Assembly (NCBI GenBank): GCA_933228675.1
Contig: OW121742.1
Coordinates: forward strand, 125,031,983-125,095,982
Reading direction: 5' to 3'
Length of the DNA: 64,000 nucleotides
From: Stomorhina lunata
Lineage: Eukaryota > Arthropoda > Insecta > Diptera > Rhiniidae
The notes beneath the pieces are model-generated. The model was given only the letters and a program-made list of their open reading frames with translations, was not told the DNA's origin and made no database searches. A program made the position numbers and the translations under genes. This document shows positions 48,642 through 60,400 of this stretch, in pieces (positions within the stretch are counted from its first letter, which is position 1; each line of letters starts with the position of its first letter).

Positions 48642-49068
48642 TAAAAACAAGTAAGAAAGTGCTATAGTCGGTCAAGCCCGACCATACGATACCCTTCACC
48701 ACTAATGCCAAAGGTGTTCTTTTTCCTGTATAAAGACAAATACTTGCTAATTTTTGCCATCATACAAACAAATTCTCAAAACTTATACATTTAAGCTGTT
48801 TCCGTCATTTGGACTTATATGGGAGCTAGGGTTAAATGTGGACCGATTATCCCGAAATTTGGTAAATTTATTACAGTTATTGTATGCAAAAAATAAACTT
48901 AAAATTCACATTGTCTTCGGATTTAGGAGCGTTTTAGTGAATTCTGCCTCATTTAGTGCGTTTTGAGAAAAGAGTTTGTATGGGAGCTATGGTCAAATGT
49001 GGACCGATTTCAACGAAATTTGGTACAGTAATTTAAGTTTACATAAGCAGTATTTGTTTGAAATTTTA

Positions 49069-49871
49069 TAAAAACAAGTAAGAAAGTGCTATAGTCGGTC
49101 AAGCCGACCATACGATACCCTTCACCACTAAGGTCAAATGAGTTATTTTTCCTGTATAAAGACAAATATTTGCTAAATTTTGCCATCATACAAACATTTT
49201 CTCAAAACGTATATATTCAACCTGTTTTCGTCATTTGGACTTATATGAGAGCTAGGGTCAAATGTGGCCCGATTATCTCGAAATTTGGCAAATTGATTAC
49301 AGTTGTTACAAAAATTATGTATGCAAAAAATAAACTCAAAATTTTCATTATCTTTAGATTTACGAGCGTTTTAGTGATTTTTTGTCTCATTTAGTGCGTT
49401 TTTGAAGAAGAGTTTGTATGGGAGCTATGGTCAAATGTGGACCGATTTCAACGAAATTTGGTACAGTGATTTAAGTTTACATAAGCATAAGTATCTTTAA
49501 ATTTCATGAAAAATATTGATATTTGTGGCCAATATAGCAATTCCGGGAAGTGGGACCTATGGGAGGTACCATAAATAATGGACCGATTTTGACCAATTTC
49601 AATAGCCATGGTCCCATTAACAAACAAATTATCTGTGCCAAATTTCATCAAATTATCTTTAGAATTGCGACCTGTAGTTTGATTACAAGGTTTACATGGG
49701 GGTCCAGCCAGCCAGACGGACGGACGGACGGACATCGCTAAATCGACTCAGAAAGTGGTTCTAAGTCTATTGGTATACTAAAAGGTGGGTCTAAGACAAA
49801 TATTTCTATGCGTTACATACATCAGCACAAACTTATAATACCCTTTCCACCTATGGTGGTGAAGGGCATAA
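49069..49871 (+). mobile_element. DINE-1/mini-me-like element, inner complete copy nested in the outer copy
   Basis: The copy runs from AAAACAAGTAAG at about 49070 to GTGGTGAAGGGCAT at 49857-49870. Its 5' inverted word ATACCCTTCACCAC is at 49115. Its middle aligns across the point where the outer copy is interrupted: the outer left half ends AAATTTTAT and the right half resumes AAAAATTG...TTTGTGGCC, matching the inner AAATTTCATGAAAAATATT...TTTGTGGCC. ATAAAAA is present at both junctions. Its small open frames on both strands are incidental. Confidence 0.7.
49718..49736 (+). repeat. (GGAC)n microsatellite inside the inner element
   Basis: A GACGGACGGACGGACGGAC tract; the matching tract in the outer copy is at about 50078-50097, preceded by an expanded CCAG run. 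This is the GTCY-type tract known in mini-me/DINE-1 elements. Confidence 0.8.
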
Positions 49872-50235
49872 AAATTGTTTTTTGTGGCCAATATATCAAT
49901 TCCGGGAAGTGGGACCTATGGGAGGTACCATAAATAATGAACCGATTTTGACGAATTTCAATAGCCATGGTCCCATTATCAAAAAAATGATCTGTGCCAA
50001 ATTTCATCAAATTATCTTTAGAATTGCGACCTGTAGTTTGATTACAAGGTTTACATGGGGGTCCAGCCAGCCAGCCAGACGGACGGACGGACGGACATCG
50101 CTAAATCGACTCAGAAAGTGATTCTAAGCCTATTGGTATACTAAAAGATGGGTCTAAGACAAATATCTCTATGCGTTACATACATCAGCACAAACTTATA
50201 ATACCCTTTCCACCTATGGTGGTGAAGGGTATAAT

Positions 50236-50337
50236 TATCTCCAAAGAAGCACAAAAAGATAGTCACTGAATCATCTGGTTGATCTTTTCATCAAATATTA
50301 CCTTCGCACAATTTAAGCTTCTCACTCCCAAAAACCC
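50236..50337. other. Short gap between two mobile elements
   Basis: Unremarkable sequence between the Helitron-class element and the TTA-flanked MITE. Confidence 0.4.
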
Positions 50338-50340
50338 TTA

Positions 50341-50844
50341 TAGCCCATTCACACTATAAGTTTTTAGGTGTTTTCGGAAATGAAAACACCATCGAAAACT
50401 TTACCATTCACATTATGAAAATTTGGCATTTCATGAGTTTTCAGGAAAAATTTATTAATTAATCGCGTTTAATTTTGAAATCCGAACACCAAATACATTT
50501 GGATTAATAAATTCCATTAAAAACACTAAAATAATAACTTTTTCGTCACATTCAAATTGTTTTTTTTTCAAAAAATTTTAAACCTAAAATTATTGTTTTT
50601 TTTTATATTTTATTTTAAACTGACATTTATTTTTAATATTTTCCCATTTTTCTTATTTAGAGTTGTAATAAATGGTATAAACTCAGTGTTGTATCGATAT
50701 TTTAATAGTTTTCAGATAAGTTTTCGTTGAAAACTCATACAAAAGGAGTTTTCGTTTTGTATGTGAAAACTTAAGTTTTCAATATTGTTTTGAGACGAAA
50801 ACTATTTACTTTAAGCAGTTTTCGAGCTCAATGTGAATGAGCTA
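50341..50844. mobile_element. 504-bp MITE-like element with TTA target duplication (PIF/Harbinger-like)
   Basis: The left end TAGCCCATTCACACT (50341) and the right end, read on the other strand, TAGCTCATTCACATT (from 50844) match at 13 of 15 positions. TTA directly flanks both ends (50338-50340 and 50845-50847). A 3-bp TTA/TAA target duplication is the known signature of PIF/Harbinger transposons. The interior is AT-rich, repeats GTTTTC/GAAAAC words, and has no transposase frame. Confidence 0.7.
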
Positions 50845-50847
50845 TTA

Positions 50848-51570
50848 GTTCCAACTTATTCTATTGTTATCATAAAAATTTCAAACTTTAACCTTCAAAA
50901 TTCAATTTATGTACATATATTTCTAACGGTATTTAGGTATGTTCACAAAATTTGCCAAAACAAATAAGTTTTAAAGTTTATTTGATGTTGTATTTTTTCT
51001 TCATTTTTATCACCAAAACACTTTCAATTTACACATGATTGATTAATTTTTTATCAATGAAAACCGAAACGAGTGAAATGAACAGAAAAAAAAATATAAC
51101 AGACAAACGCATTAACTCTAACTCACGGAACCACGATTCTAATATAACCAACAACAACAACAAGAAAAACAGCAACAACTTTCAGAGGAAAAAACAAACA
51201 ACAACTAAAACAACAATGACATTATTGTTGTTGATGTTTACTCAATCAAAAAAAAATCAATTGATAATAACAACAAAAAAAGTGCAAAAAATGGGAGAGA
51301 AAAAGTCAAAATAACTAAAGAAATCAATTGATAAACAAAACTAAGCAAAGCATGACTTGTTTTGCTTTGTTAGGAAGGAGGTAAGGAAATAGCAAAGGGA
51401 GTGAGGGGGCGGAGGTGGAGAGAGATGAACAAACAAAAACACAACCCTAATATAAACAACAAAGGCAATAACAATAAATACAATGTAAACAAAATCTTAA
51501 CAATCTCTTCCTCTCAATCTCTGTAACATTCTGCCTACAAGGAAAGGGTGTTTTTTAAGAGGTGTAGAAT
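50848..51570. other. AT-rich spacer
   Basis: No gene is recognised. The 91-codon plus frame at 51039-51314 is an Asn/Lys/Thr-rich translation of AAC/AAA-rich DNA and lacks any domain. Confidence 0.5.
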
Positions 51571-51652
51571 TGTGCAGTAGTCTATGTTCTAGGTTATGGC
51601 TTAGTCTATCTATTAGTCTATCTTTTGGTCTATCTCTTAGTCTATTTCATCT
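51571..51652 (+). repeat. 12-bp satellite remnant, forward
   Basis: Six or seven diverged units (for example TTAGTCTATCTATTAGTCTA) related to TCTATGTCTTAG stand alone in the spacer, about 1 kb before the full forward array. Confidence 0.75.
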
Positions 51653-52659
51653 GCATAGAATCAGTTTATTTTTCAATTTAAACTTTCATACCTCTTAAAG
51701 ACACACCCTTTTGTGAACAAAATTTTCATCATTATGGCTAATAATTTACGACATTGGTACTGAGAACAAGTGTTTTGTTCCTGTTATTTTTGTTATTTTA
51801 GGCATTAAAATTTTAGAATTTTGTATAAAAATCGAGGAATAGGTAATAAATTTGAATTAAATACCTGCAAAAATATACCAGAAATTTGGCCACAGGCAGC
51901 TGTAAATCTTCCAAACAATTACGCCAAACACGAACCACAAAATTTTTGGCCAAAAACGAAAGTATTTCAAAACTTATGGGCCAAAAATAATTCGAAAGAC
52001 AAAGTGAAATTTTATAAATGGCATATTTGTGTGTTAAAAAATAATTATTTGTCCCGAATTTCTAAAATTAAAACACCATAAAAAATACGGAATGCGAAAA
52101 ACCGACAAAAAGCAACAATCTTATCTTTCTGGCTATTTTGTTAGCACTTCCCCTCACTCAACACACTTTGTCGCTTAAATCACGTGAAAATTTAAAATTT
52201 TTCAAATTATTTTCATATTTTTTGGTAAAATTTCTTTCGAATGCTTTTTATGCTTTCTTGCTATTTTGAAATTTAGCTTTTAAATTTTTAATTATTTTCG
52301 TGTATTTTTTCTCATTATTTTTTTGTATTCAAAAATATTTGTGCCGTAAAACCTGGCGCTTTTGCCAAAACGCGTGCACTTTTACGCTTCAAATGCGCTT
52401 TAAAGACTAATGTTTATGGCCAACAAAAAGCCCCCCAAAAAAAAAGAAAAACATTCACCAAACATTTCCCCACACACAAACACACACATTCATTTATTCG
52501 TTCAATCAAAATTTCGCTCTTTACTCAGAGTCATTTAATCAAATTGCCAGAACAGCCAGACATAGCAAGAGATCATTTAATACACTACCAACGGCAAAGA
52601 AAGGTGGCCAGATTGTTAATACCAAAACGCCATATTTTTGAAATTAAAAGGAAATTCTG
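51653..52659. other. AT-rich spacer, no gene recognised
   Basis: The 86-codon plus frame at 51821-52081 shows no domain. The start of the 660-codon frame at 52544 lies here, but that frame owes its length to the satellite that follows. Confidence 0.5.
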
Positions 52660-54486
52660 TCTTGGCTATGTCTTATTCTACGTCTTAGTCGATGTCTATG
52701 ACTATTTCTATATCTTAGTCTATGTCCTAGTCTATGTCTTAGTCTATGTCTTAGTCTATGTCTTAGTCTATGTCTTAGTCTATGTCTTAGTCTATGTCTT
52801 AGTCTATGTCTTAGTCTATGTCTTAGTCTATGTCTTAGTCTATGTCTTAGTCTATGTCTTAGTCTATGTCTTAGTCTATGTCTTAGTCTATGTCTTAGTC
52901 TATGTCTTAGTCTATGTCTTAGTCTATGTCTTAGTCTATGTCTTAGTCTATGTCTTAGTCTATGTCTTAGTCTATGTCTTAGTCTATGTCTTAGTCTATG
53001 TCTTAGTCTATGTCTTAGTCTATGTCTTAGTCTATGTCTTAGTCTATGTCTTAGTCTATGTCTTAGTCTATGTCTTAGTCTATGTCTTAGTCTATGTCTT
53101 AGTCTATGTCTTAGTCTATGTCTTAGTCTATATCTTAGTCTATATCTTAGTCTACGTCTTAGTCTATGTCTATGTCTTAGTCTATGTCTATGTCTTAGTC
53201 TATGTCTTAGTCTATATCTTAGTCTATGTCTTAGTCTATGTCTTAGTCTATATCTTAGTCTATGTCTTAGTCTATGTCTTAGTCTATGTCTTAGTCTATG
53301 TCTTAGTCTATGTCTTAGTCTATGTCTTAGTCTATGTCTTAGTCTATGTCTTAGTCTATGTCTATGTCTTAGTCTATGTCTTAGTCTATGTCTTAGTCTA
53401 TGTCTTAGTCTATGTCTTAGTCTATGTCTTAGTCTATGTCTTAGTCTATGTCTTAGTCTATGTCTTAGTCTATGTCTTAGTCTATGTCTTAGTCTATGTC
53501 TTAGTCTATGTCTTAGTCTATGTCTTAGTCTATGTCTTAGTCTATGTCTTAGTCTATGTCTTAGTCTATGTCTTAGTCTATGTCTTAGTCTATGTCTTAG
53601 TCTATGTCTTAGTCTATGTCTTAGTCTATGTCTTAGTCTATGTCTTAGTCTATGTCTTAGTCTATGTCTTAGTCTATGTCTTAGTCTATGTCTTAGTCTA
53701 TGTCTTAGTCTATGTCTTAGTCTATGTCTTAGTCTATGTCTTAGTCTATGTCTTAGTCTATGTCTTAGTCTATGTCTTAGTCTATGTCTTAGTCTATGTC
53801 TTAGTCTATGTCTTAGTCTATGTCTTAGTCTATGTCTTAGTCTATGTCTTAGTCTATATCTTAGTCTATATCTTAGTCTACGTCTTAGTCTATGTCTATG
53901 TCTTAGTCTATGTCTTAGTCTATGTCTTAGTCTATGTCTTAGTCTATGTCTTAGTCTATGTCTTAGTCTATATCTTAGTCTATGTCTTAGTCTATGTCTT
54001 AGTCTATGTCTTAGTCTATGTCTTAGTCTATGTCTTAGTCTATGTCTTAGTCTATGTCTTAGTCTATGTCTTAGTCTATGTCTTAGTCTATGTCTATGTC
54101 TTAGTCTATGTCTTAGTCTATGTCTTAGTCTATGTCTTAGTCTATGTCTTAGTCTATGTCTTAGTCTATGTCTTAGTCTATGTCTTAGTCTATGTCTTAG
54201 TCTATGTCTTAGTCTATGTCTTAGTCTATGTCTTAGTCTATGTCTTAGTCTATGTCTTAGTCTATGTCTTAGTCTATGTCTTAGTCTATGTCTTAGTCTA
54301 TGCCTTAGTCTATGTCTTAGTCTATGTCTTAGTCTATGTCTTAGTCTATGTCTTAGTCTATGTCTTAGTCTATGTCTTAGTCTATGTCTTAGTCTATGTC
54401 TTAGTCTATGTCTTATTCTATGTCTTAGTTTATGTCTTAGTCTACGTCTACGTCTTGGTCTATGTCTTAGTCTATGTCCTAAAATT
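52660..54486 (+). repeat. 12-bp satellite TCTATGTCTTAG, forward (third forward array)
   Basis: About 150 units. A private variant run (two TCTATATCTTAG, then TCTACGTCTTAG and a half-unit addition) at about 53127 recurs at about 53853, an offset of 726 bp, so a block of about 60 units is duplicated. Both strands stay open for over 600 codons (LVYV on plus, RHRL on minus), a consequence of the unit and not evidence of a gene. Confidence 0.97.
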
Positions 54487-55984
54487 AGTCTATTCCTCAA
54501 AAAGAAACAAATTTCTTATTTCTTAAGAGTAATCAGATGATTAGTTCTTATCATCTGGCAACCCCTCAAATAAATACAAATACTCACTTACGTCAACGTG
54601 TAGGTGTACGATATGTAAAATACAAATTTACACTTTAAAAAGAAGGTGAAAAGTGAATGTCTACCATACGAACACAAATGCTTCCTCCCACCTTTCGATA
54701 TTGGAATTTAAACATTTGTTTGAGAGGCTACAGGCAGAGATGCCACCTATGCCAATATTTTATAACAAAATGTAAACAAACCCGTTTGCTAAATGTTTTA
54801 CTCTCTTACACACACTCTCTTTCTCTCTTTCTTACTGTAATTCTCTGTTTTGTTTTCCTTTTTAATGAGTTATTAAACCGAAAAACAAGAAAGAGTTGAA
54901 ACTTGCGCATTGATTCGATGATGATGAAGTTAATATGCAATGGAACCAGCTGTTTTTGTAAATTGTTATTTATTATTAATCATACGTCTCTTTGGCTCTG
55001 AGTGTGTAGGTTTGTGTCTAACTTACACGGCAAATGCAATTGTTTTTATGTATGTATGTAAAAGAGCTAGAGAATGGGTGTTTGTGCAGTCGTTGGTCGT
55101 GTCTGTGAGGCATTTATTGCTTTGGGTTACTTGCAAAACAATTTCCTTTTTCCGCTAGCAAACAATGGGAATGCAGCAGTAACTTGTACTGCTGCAGCTA
55201 GTACTTGGGTAAACAATTTGTATTGAATAAATACGAGAATGTTAAGAGGAAGGGGTCTAGAGAGAGTTGCAGAGGCAAAAGGAGGAAATCAAGGTAATTT
55301 AAAGGGTTTTCCATTAATATGAATATTAAAACTTAAATGATTTTGCTGTTTATCCTAAAGGGTTAATACATACCTATTACATAATTCTAACAAAACACGT
55401 TTAAAGATTTTTTGCCGACTTGAGATTTCTGAAAATAGAAGAAAAGTAAAGAATTATTAATTACATATTATTCATATACATATGTTTATTGAAAATTTTC
55501 TTTAGAAAAATTTTATATGGAAAATTTCTTAAGAAAAATTTGATATCAAAAATTTCCTTTGGAAAAATTTAATTTTTATTATTTACATATTGTTTAAATT
55601 GTGTCATTAATGCAAACAATTGAGATTTATAAATTTTTTCCTTTTCATAAACTTATTTTAGACATTTAAGGATGATTTTAACTAATTTAATCAGGCGTAG
55701 GCAGCCCATACCACCAGAAGCCAAAGACTTTTTGTAACATCACGATCAAACTAGTGAAAATGAGTTTGAACTTGGGTGTTAGCAAAGTCGGTTGGTGCCA
55801 CTATGTTAAAGAAAATACAAAATACACAAGAAACAAACATAAAATCCAATTTATAGCAACAAAATACATGGTTCGAGAGAACAAAGGAATATAATATCGA
55901 ACATTGTTGCCACGACACTATTATTTTTGTAAACATTGTTTGAAATAAATGTGACCGAATAGAATTTTTTTTGGAAACAAAAAT
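54487..55984. other. Spacer with small hairpins
   Basis: No gene is recognised. A hairpin-like CAGATGAT/ATCATCTG pair lies at about 54535-54558 and a 9-bp perfect stem GCAGCAGTA/TACTGCTGC with 5-bp loop at 55173-55195. An isolated remnant of the AT-only 31-bp family is at about 55485-55575. The 72-90 codon frames show no domain. Confidence 0.5.
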
Positions 55985-57905
55985 TAATTCTACTGTTTTA
56001 TTTTTTATAGAAAATTTTTCCACAAAAATATTTTTCTGTGAAAATATTCGATAAAAATATTTTTCTACGGAAAATTTTTCTCAGAAAAATTTTTACTTTA
56101 CAAAAACTTTTTTCTAAAGAAACATTTTCGATAAACATATTTTCTATAGAAAAACCAATGGTAGCAATATTTTTAATAAAAAAAATTTGTTAAACAAATT
56201 TTTTAGTAAAAAATTTTTGTTAAACAAATTTTTTATAAAAAAAATTTTTCTTAAACAAATTTTTTAAAGAAAAAGTTTTGATTAAAAAATTTTCGATAGA
56301 AAAATTTTTGATAAAAAAATTTACTATAGAAAAATTGTTTGATAAAAAAATTTTCTATAGAAAAATATAAATTGTATTAATAAACAATTTTAGACTTTTA
56401 TACTTTTTAGCTTAAAAAATATTATCGATACAAACACTTTTTATAAAAAAATTTTTGTTAAAAAATATTTTTCTTTAGAAAATTTTTCTATAGAAACACT
56501 TCTGCTAAAAAAAATTTCAATAGAAAAATTTTTAAAAAATATTTTCTATAGAAAAATTTTTGATTAAAAAATTTTCTATAGAAAAATTTTTGATAACTAA
56601 TTTTCTATGGAAAAATTTTTAATAAAAAAATTTGATAAAAATATTTTAAAAAATTTCTATAGAAAAATTTTTATAAAAAAATTTTCTTTAGAAAAATTTT
56701 TTATAAAAAAATTTTCAATAGAAAAATTTTTGATAAAAAAATGTTCTATAGAAACATTTTTGATAAAAAAAATTTCTATTGAAACATTTTTGATAAAAAT
56801 TTTCTATAGAAATATTTTTGTATAGAAAAATTTTTTATAGAAAAATTTTATAAAAAAATGTTCTATAGAAAAATTTTTGATAAAAAAATTTTCTATAGAA
56901 ATATTTTTTATAAAAAAAATTTCTGTAGAAAAATTTTTGATAAAAAAAAAATTTTCTATAGAAAAATTTTTGATAAAAGAAATTTTTGATAAAAGAAATT
57001 TTTTATAAAAGAAATTTTTGATAACAAAAATGTCTATAGAAAAATTTTTGATAAAAAAATTTTCTATGGAAAAATTTTTGATACAAAAATTTTCTATAGA
57101 CAAATTTTTGATAAAAAAAAATTTTCTATAGAAAAATTTTTGATAAAAAAATTTCAATGGAAAAATTTTTGATAAAAAAATTTCTATAGAAAAAGTTTTA
57201 ATAACAAAAATTTCTATAGAAATATTTTTGATAAAAAAAAATTTCTATAGAAACATTTTTGATAAAAAAAAATTTCTATTGAAACATTTTTGATAAAAAT
57301 TTTCTATAGAAATATTTTTGTATAGAAAAATTTTTTATAGAAAAATTTTATAAAAAAATTTTTTATAGAAAAATTTTTGATAAAAAAATTTTCTATAGAA
57401 ATATTTTTTATAAAAAAAATTTCTGTAGAAAAATTTTTGATAAAAAAAAAAATTTCTATAGAAAAATTTTTGATAAAAGAAATTTTTGATAACAAAAATG
57501 TCTATAGAAAAATTTTTGATAAAAAAATTTTCTATGGAAAAATTTTTGATACAAAAATTTTCTATAGAAAAATGTTGTTTAAAAAAATTTTTAATAAAAA
57601 ATTTTCTTGAGAAAAATTTTTGAAAAATAAATTTTCTTTACAAAAATTTTTGATCAAAAAATTTTTGGCAAAGAAATTTTTCGTAGAAAAATTTTTGATA
57701 AAAAAATTTGTATAGAAAAATTTTTGATAAAAAAATTTGTATAGAAAAATTTTTGATAAAAAAATTTTCTATTTAAAAATTTTTGATACAAAAATTTTTG
57801 ATAAAAAAAATTTTCTATGGAAAAATTGTTGATAAACAAATTTTTATATAACAAATTTTTTTATCAAAAATTTTTCTATAAAAAATTTTTTTAATCAAAA
57901 ATTTT
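55985..57905 (-). repeat. 31-bp palindrome-core satellite, AT-only subfamily, reverse orientation
   Basis: Units read TTTTCTATAGAAAAAT followed by TTTTGATAAAAAAA, the reverse complement of the TTTTTTATCAAAAAT linker at 39-41 kb. Steps vary from about 28 to 32 bp. A segment around 56760-57060 is repeated around 57240-57560 with the same ordered variants. Short lysine/isoleucine/phenylalanine-rich frames on both strands are by-products. Confidence 0.92.
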
Positions 57906-58254
57906 TTAAAAAGGGTTTTTCAATATCATGGGACATCAAACATTTAATTAAAAAGTTTTACTATAGCGTATTGCACTAAGATCCCAATTTATTAGAAATA
58001 TTTATTATTGTAATAGCCTTTTGATAAAACCAAAAAAAAAATTTTGGTGGGGAAACCTTTCCTTGACGTGTTTCGATGGTTGGTTAGGATTATCCCTAAT
58101 TATAGACAGAGCGAAACCCACATATTATATCTTATTTGAGGGACAGATTAAATATGAATTATTGTGTCCAACAAATATCAACTTAAAGCGATGATTGTCG
58201 CCTGAACAAAAACACACAACATTTTTCAGTTTTAACTTTTCTTTATTTAAAAAA
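57906..58254. other. Insert of non-repeat DNA within the AT-only array
   Basis: About 350 bp of mixed sequence (for example CCTTGACGTGTTTCGATGG) separates two parts of the reverse AT-only array. No gene or element ends are recognised. Confidence 0.5.
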
Positions 58255-58497
58255 AAAAAAAATCTATAGAAAAATTTTTGATAAAAAAATTTTCTACAGA
58301 AAAATTTTTGTTAAAAAAATTTCTATAGAAAAATTTCTGATAAAAAAATTTTCTATACTTATATAGGAAAATTTTTGATATAAAAATTTTCTATGGAAAA
58401 ATTTTTGATAAAAAAATTTGTATAGAAAAATTTTTGATAAAAAAATTTTTAATAGAAAAATTTTCTATAGAATAATTTTTGATAAAAATATTATTAA
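58255..58497 (-). repeat. 31-bp AT-only satellite, reverse, continuation
   Basis: Eight or so units with GATAAAAAAATTTTCTATAG pattern, the same family and orientation as 56.0-57.9 kb. Confidence 0.9.
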
Positions 58498-59721
58498 AAA
58501 AATGGAGTAGATTTTTTTTCTATTTAAAATAACAGAACTACACATTGAAAAAAAATACCTTTTTAAGTTAAAAGTATTAAAAACGGCAACTCTACCGACG
58601 TCTTTTTTGTTTTGTTCTCTTTGTGCCGACCACTGGTTTACAACAAGGCTGGCCAAATAGAGAGCATTTTAAATGAGACTGCTCAATCTTTAAATTAAAA
58701 TGTGCTCTGAGAATTGTATTTGCACTATGTTTTGTTATTGTTAGTTTAGTATGCATTTTTGTTTGTGTTTTTTTTTTTTGAGAATGAGTAAAGAAAAAGT
58801 TTTCTTGTTTAATGTAAAATTTTGTTATTCCTCTGCCACGCAAATAATGGCCAACCTTGGTTTACTAAGTGTCAATAATGTAAAGAACTATATTTTTCAG
58901 ATTTTACTACTTTTGGACTTTTTTAAGTTTTAAGGTTAAAAAACGGATTTGACTTAAAAAACTAAAAGATTTGTCTTTAGAAATTAGGAAATTCTCCGTG
59001 GCATCTCTTTGTATATATGTATACCTCCCTCTGAGAATAGTGTTGCATTTACTGTTAATAATCTCTTTTGCTCTCCAGCTCTCTTGTGCTCTCTTGCAAC
59101 TTTTGCTTTAAGTTTTACAGTTGATATTCCCAACAATAATGAAAAACTTTAACGGCCCAAAGCAAAATAACAACAATGGATACAATTTGTTTAACATCAA
59201 CAACCATTCAACCATCCATCCAGCCATCCATCCCCCCATGAATAGATTTTATTGTTGTTGTTGTTCGTGCAATAATGGCACAACAACAATAAAAAATACT
59301 CTTGACAAACTTTTGGGTATGAAAGCCGGTGTATATGCGGCATTATTTTGACATGAATGAGTTCTTGTATTTTCAATTTTTCTGTTTATGTTTAAGGGGG
59401 GGAACTTTTGCGCCTTGATGTTAACAACACCGAAAAAATACAACAAAAACAACAGGAAAAATACTAACAATAAAACGGGCCAGCAACGGAAATTCACTTG
59501 TAAATTGTTTGCAATTTTTTTTTTTTGTTATTATTTTTCTTCTGAACTTTCGAGGCAAACTGAAATAAATTTTGTACGTGTTCATAGTTTTTTTTCTAAA
59601 ATTTTTTCATTTCTTTGCCTGACTATCATAACGTATCTATGCACTAGCTAAAACAGACTGCTCCCACTTTTTGTTAAAGTTACTGCTGCTATTTATTACT
59701 ACTATGACAAAAGTATCAAGG
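58498..59721. other. Spacer, no gene recognised
   Basis: Overlapping frames of 60-87 codons on both strands have no recognisable domain. AAC/TTG trinucleotide patches near 59160-59290 explain the longer ones. Confidence 0.5.
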
Positions 59722-59980
59722 CACAGTGGGGTAATTTTGGGTTCTTAGATTTTTGCTATTTTTTTAAACTTTTGTGCATAACTTTTGTTTGAATAAAGGA
59801 AATCTTAAGAAATTTTTTGGATTCATATAGAACATTATAATCATTCAATAAACATTAGAAAAAGTTCAAAATTTAAAAACATTTATTCAAAATTTGAAGT
59901 TAAACTCGAAAAATTGTATTAATTTTTTTATTTAAAATTGGAAATTTTACTATTAAGAAAATTTTTTCCACCCCACTGTT
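59722..59980. mobile_element. 259-bp MITE-like element with ACAGTGGGGT ends
   Basis: CACAGTGGGGT at 59722 and its complement ACCCCACTGT at 59970-59979 form a 10-bp perfect inverted pair around 240 bp of AT-rich DNA with no coding frame. The interior (ATAACTTTTG..., then AAATTTGAAGTTAAACTC) resembles the monomer of the satellite at 60.4-62.3 kb. A second left end, CACAGTGGGG, occurs at 63008. No clear target duplication was identified and the family is not assigned. Confidence 0.6.
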
Positions 59981-60400
59981 CTTTACCGTGAAGTAGTCTT
60001 ACAGAATGACGACTATGATGTTTGGTATTGTCTGGTACTATCGCTGCAAATTACCAATATTTGCTTTGTTGTACCTGTCGTTGTTGTTGAGCTGCCTCTG
60101 CTGCTGTTGCTGCTGTTTTATTTTTCTAGCGTGTTGAGACAACATTTTGTGAAAAAAAAAACAGACGGCTGTTTTTTTCGAGCAATTTTTCCATATGATA
60201 ACTAACTAAAAAAAAAACGAAGCCGAACTGAACAAATAACGCAGAAACAATATGCAGACAAAGCGAAAAGTACAACAGAAATTCGCAAACTGAGGAAATA
60301 TTTATAAAAAAAATTTAATAGTCAAGAATTACTACAAAAATTAAAACGAAGTGAGAAAAAAGGTTTTAGTTGGGTGACTAAAAGTTCAATTTTTAAGGTA
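59981..60400. other. Spacer with CTG-rich microsatellite
   Basis: A GTTGTTGTTGAGCTGCCTCTG and CTG/TTG patch lies at about 60078-60118. No gene is recognised. Confidence 0.5.

Larger units (their letters stand above)
48642..50235 (+). mobile_element. DINE-1/mini-me-like non-autonomous Helitron-class element (outer copy, split by an inner copy)
   Basis: The 5' part, 48642-49068, begins AAAACAAGTAAGAAAG and GCTATAGTCGG and carries ATACCCTTCACCAC at 48689. The 3' part, about 49872-50235, carries a GGAC tetranucleotide tract near 50080, CATCGCTAAATCGACTCAG, and ends in GTGGTGAAGGGTAT at 50219. That is the exact reverse complement of the 5' word, and it is preceded by a strong stem (CCACC-TAT-GGTGG). 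Paired subterminal inverted repeats and a GTCY-type tract are the hallmarks of dipteran DINE-1/mini-me (Helentron-associated) elements. It encodes no protein. Confidence 0.75.

Noticed and set aside
52544..54526. A 660-codon plus-strand frame and an overlapping 618-codon minus-strand frame
   Set aside because: Both run through the 12-bp array. The unit is a multiple of 3 and lacks stops in several frames, giving LVYV or RHRL strings. No non-repeat domain and no sign of coding constraint.
45139..55722. Shared 15-bp word GGCTTCTGGTGGTAT in inverted orientation at 45139 and 55708, each beside an AT-only array
   Set aside because: Flanking sequence does not extend the match, and a 15-bp match within 64 kb can occur by chance.
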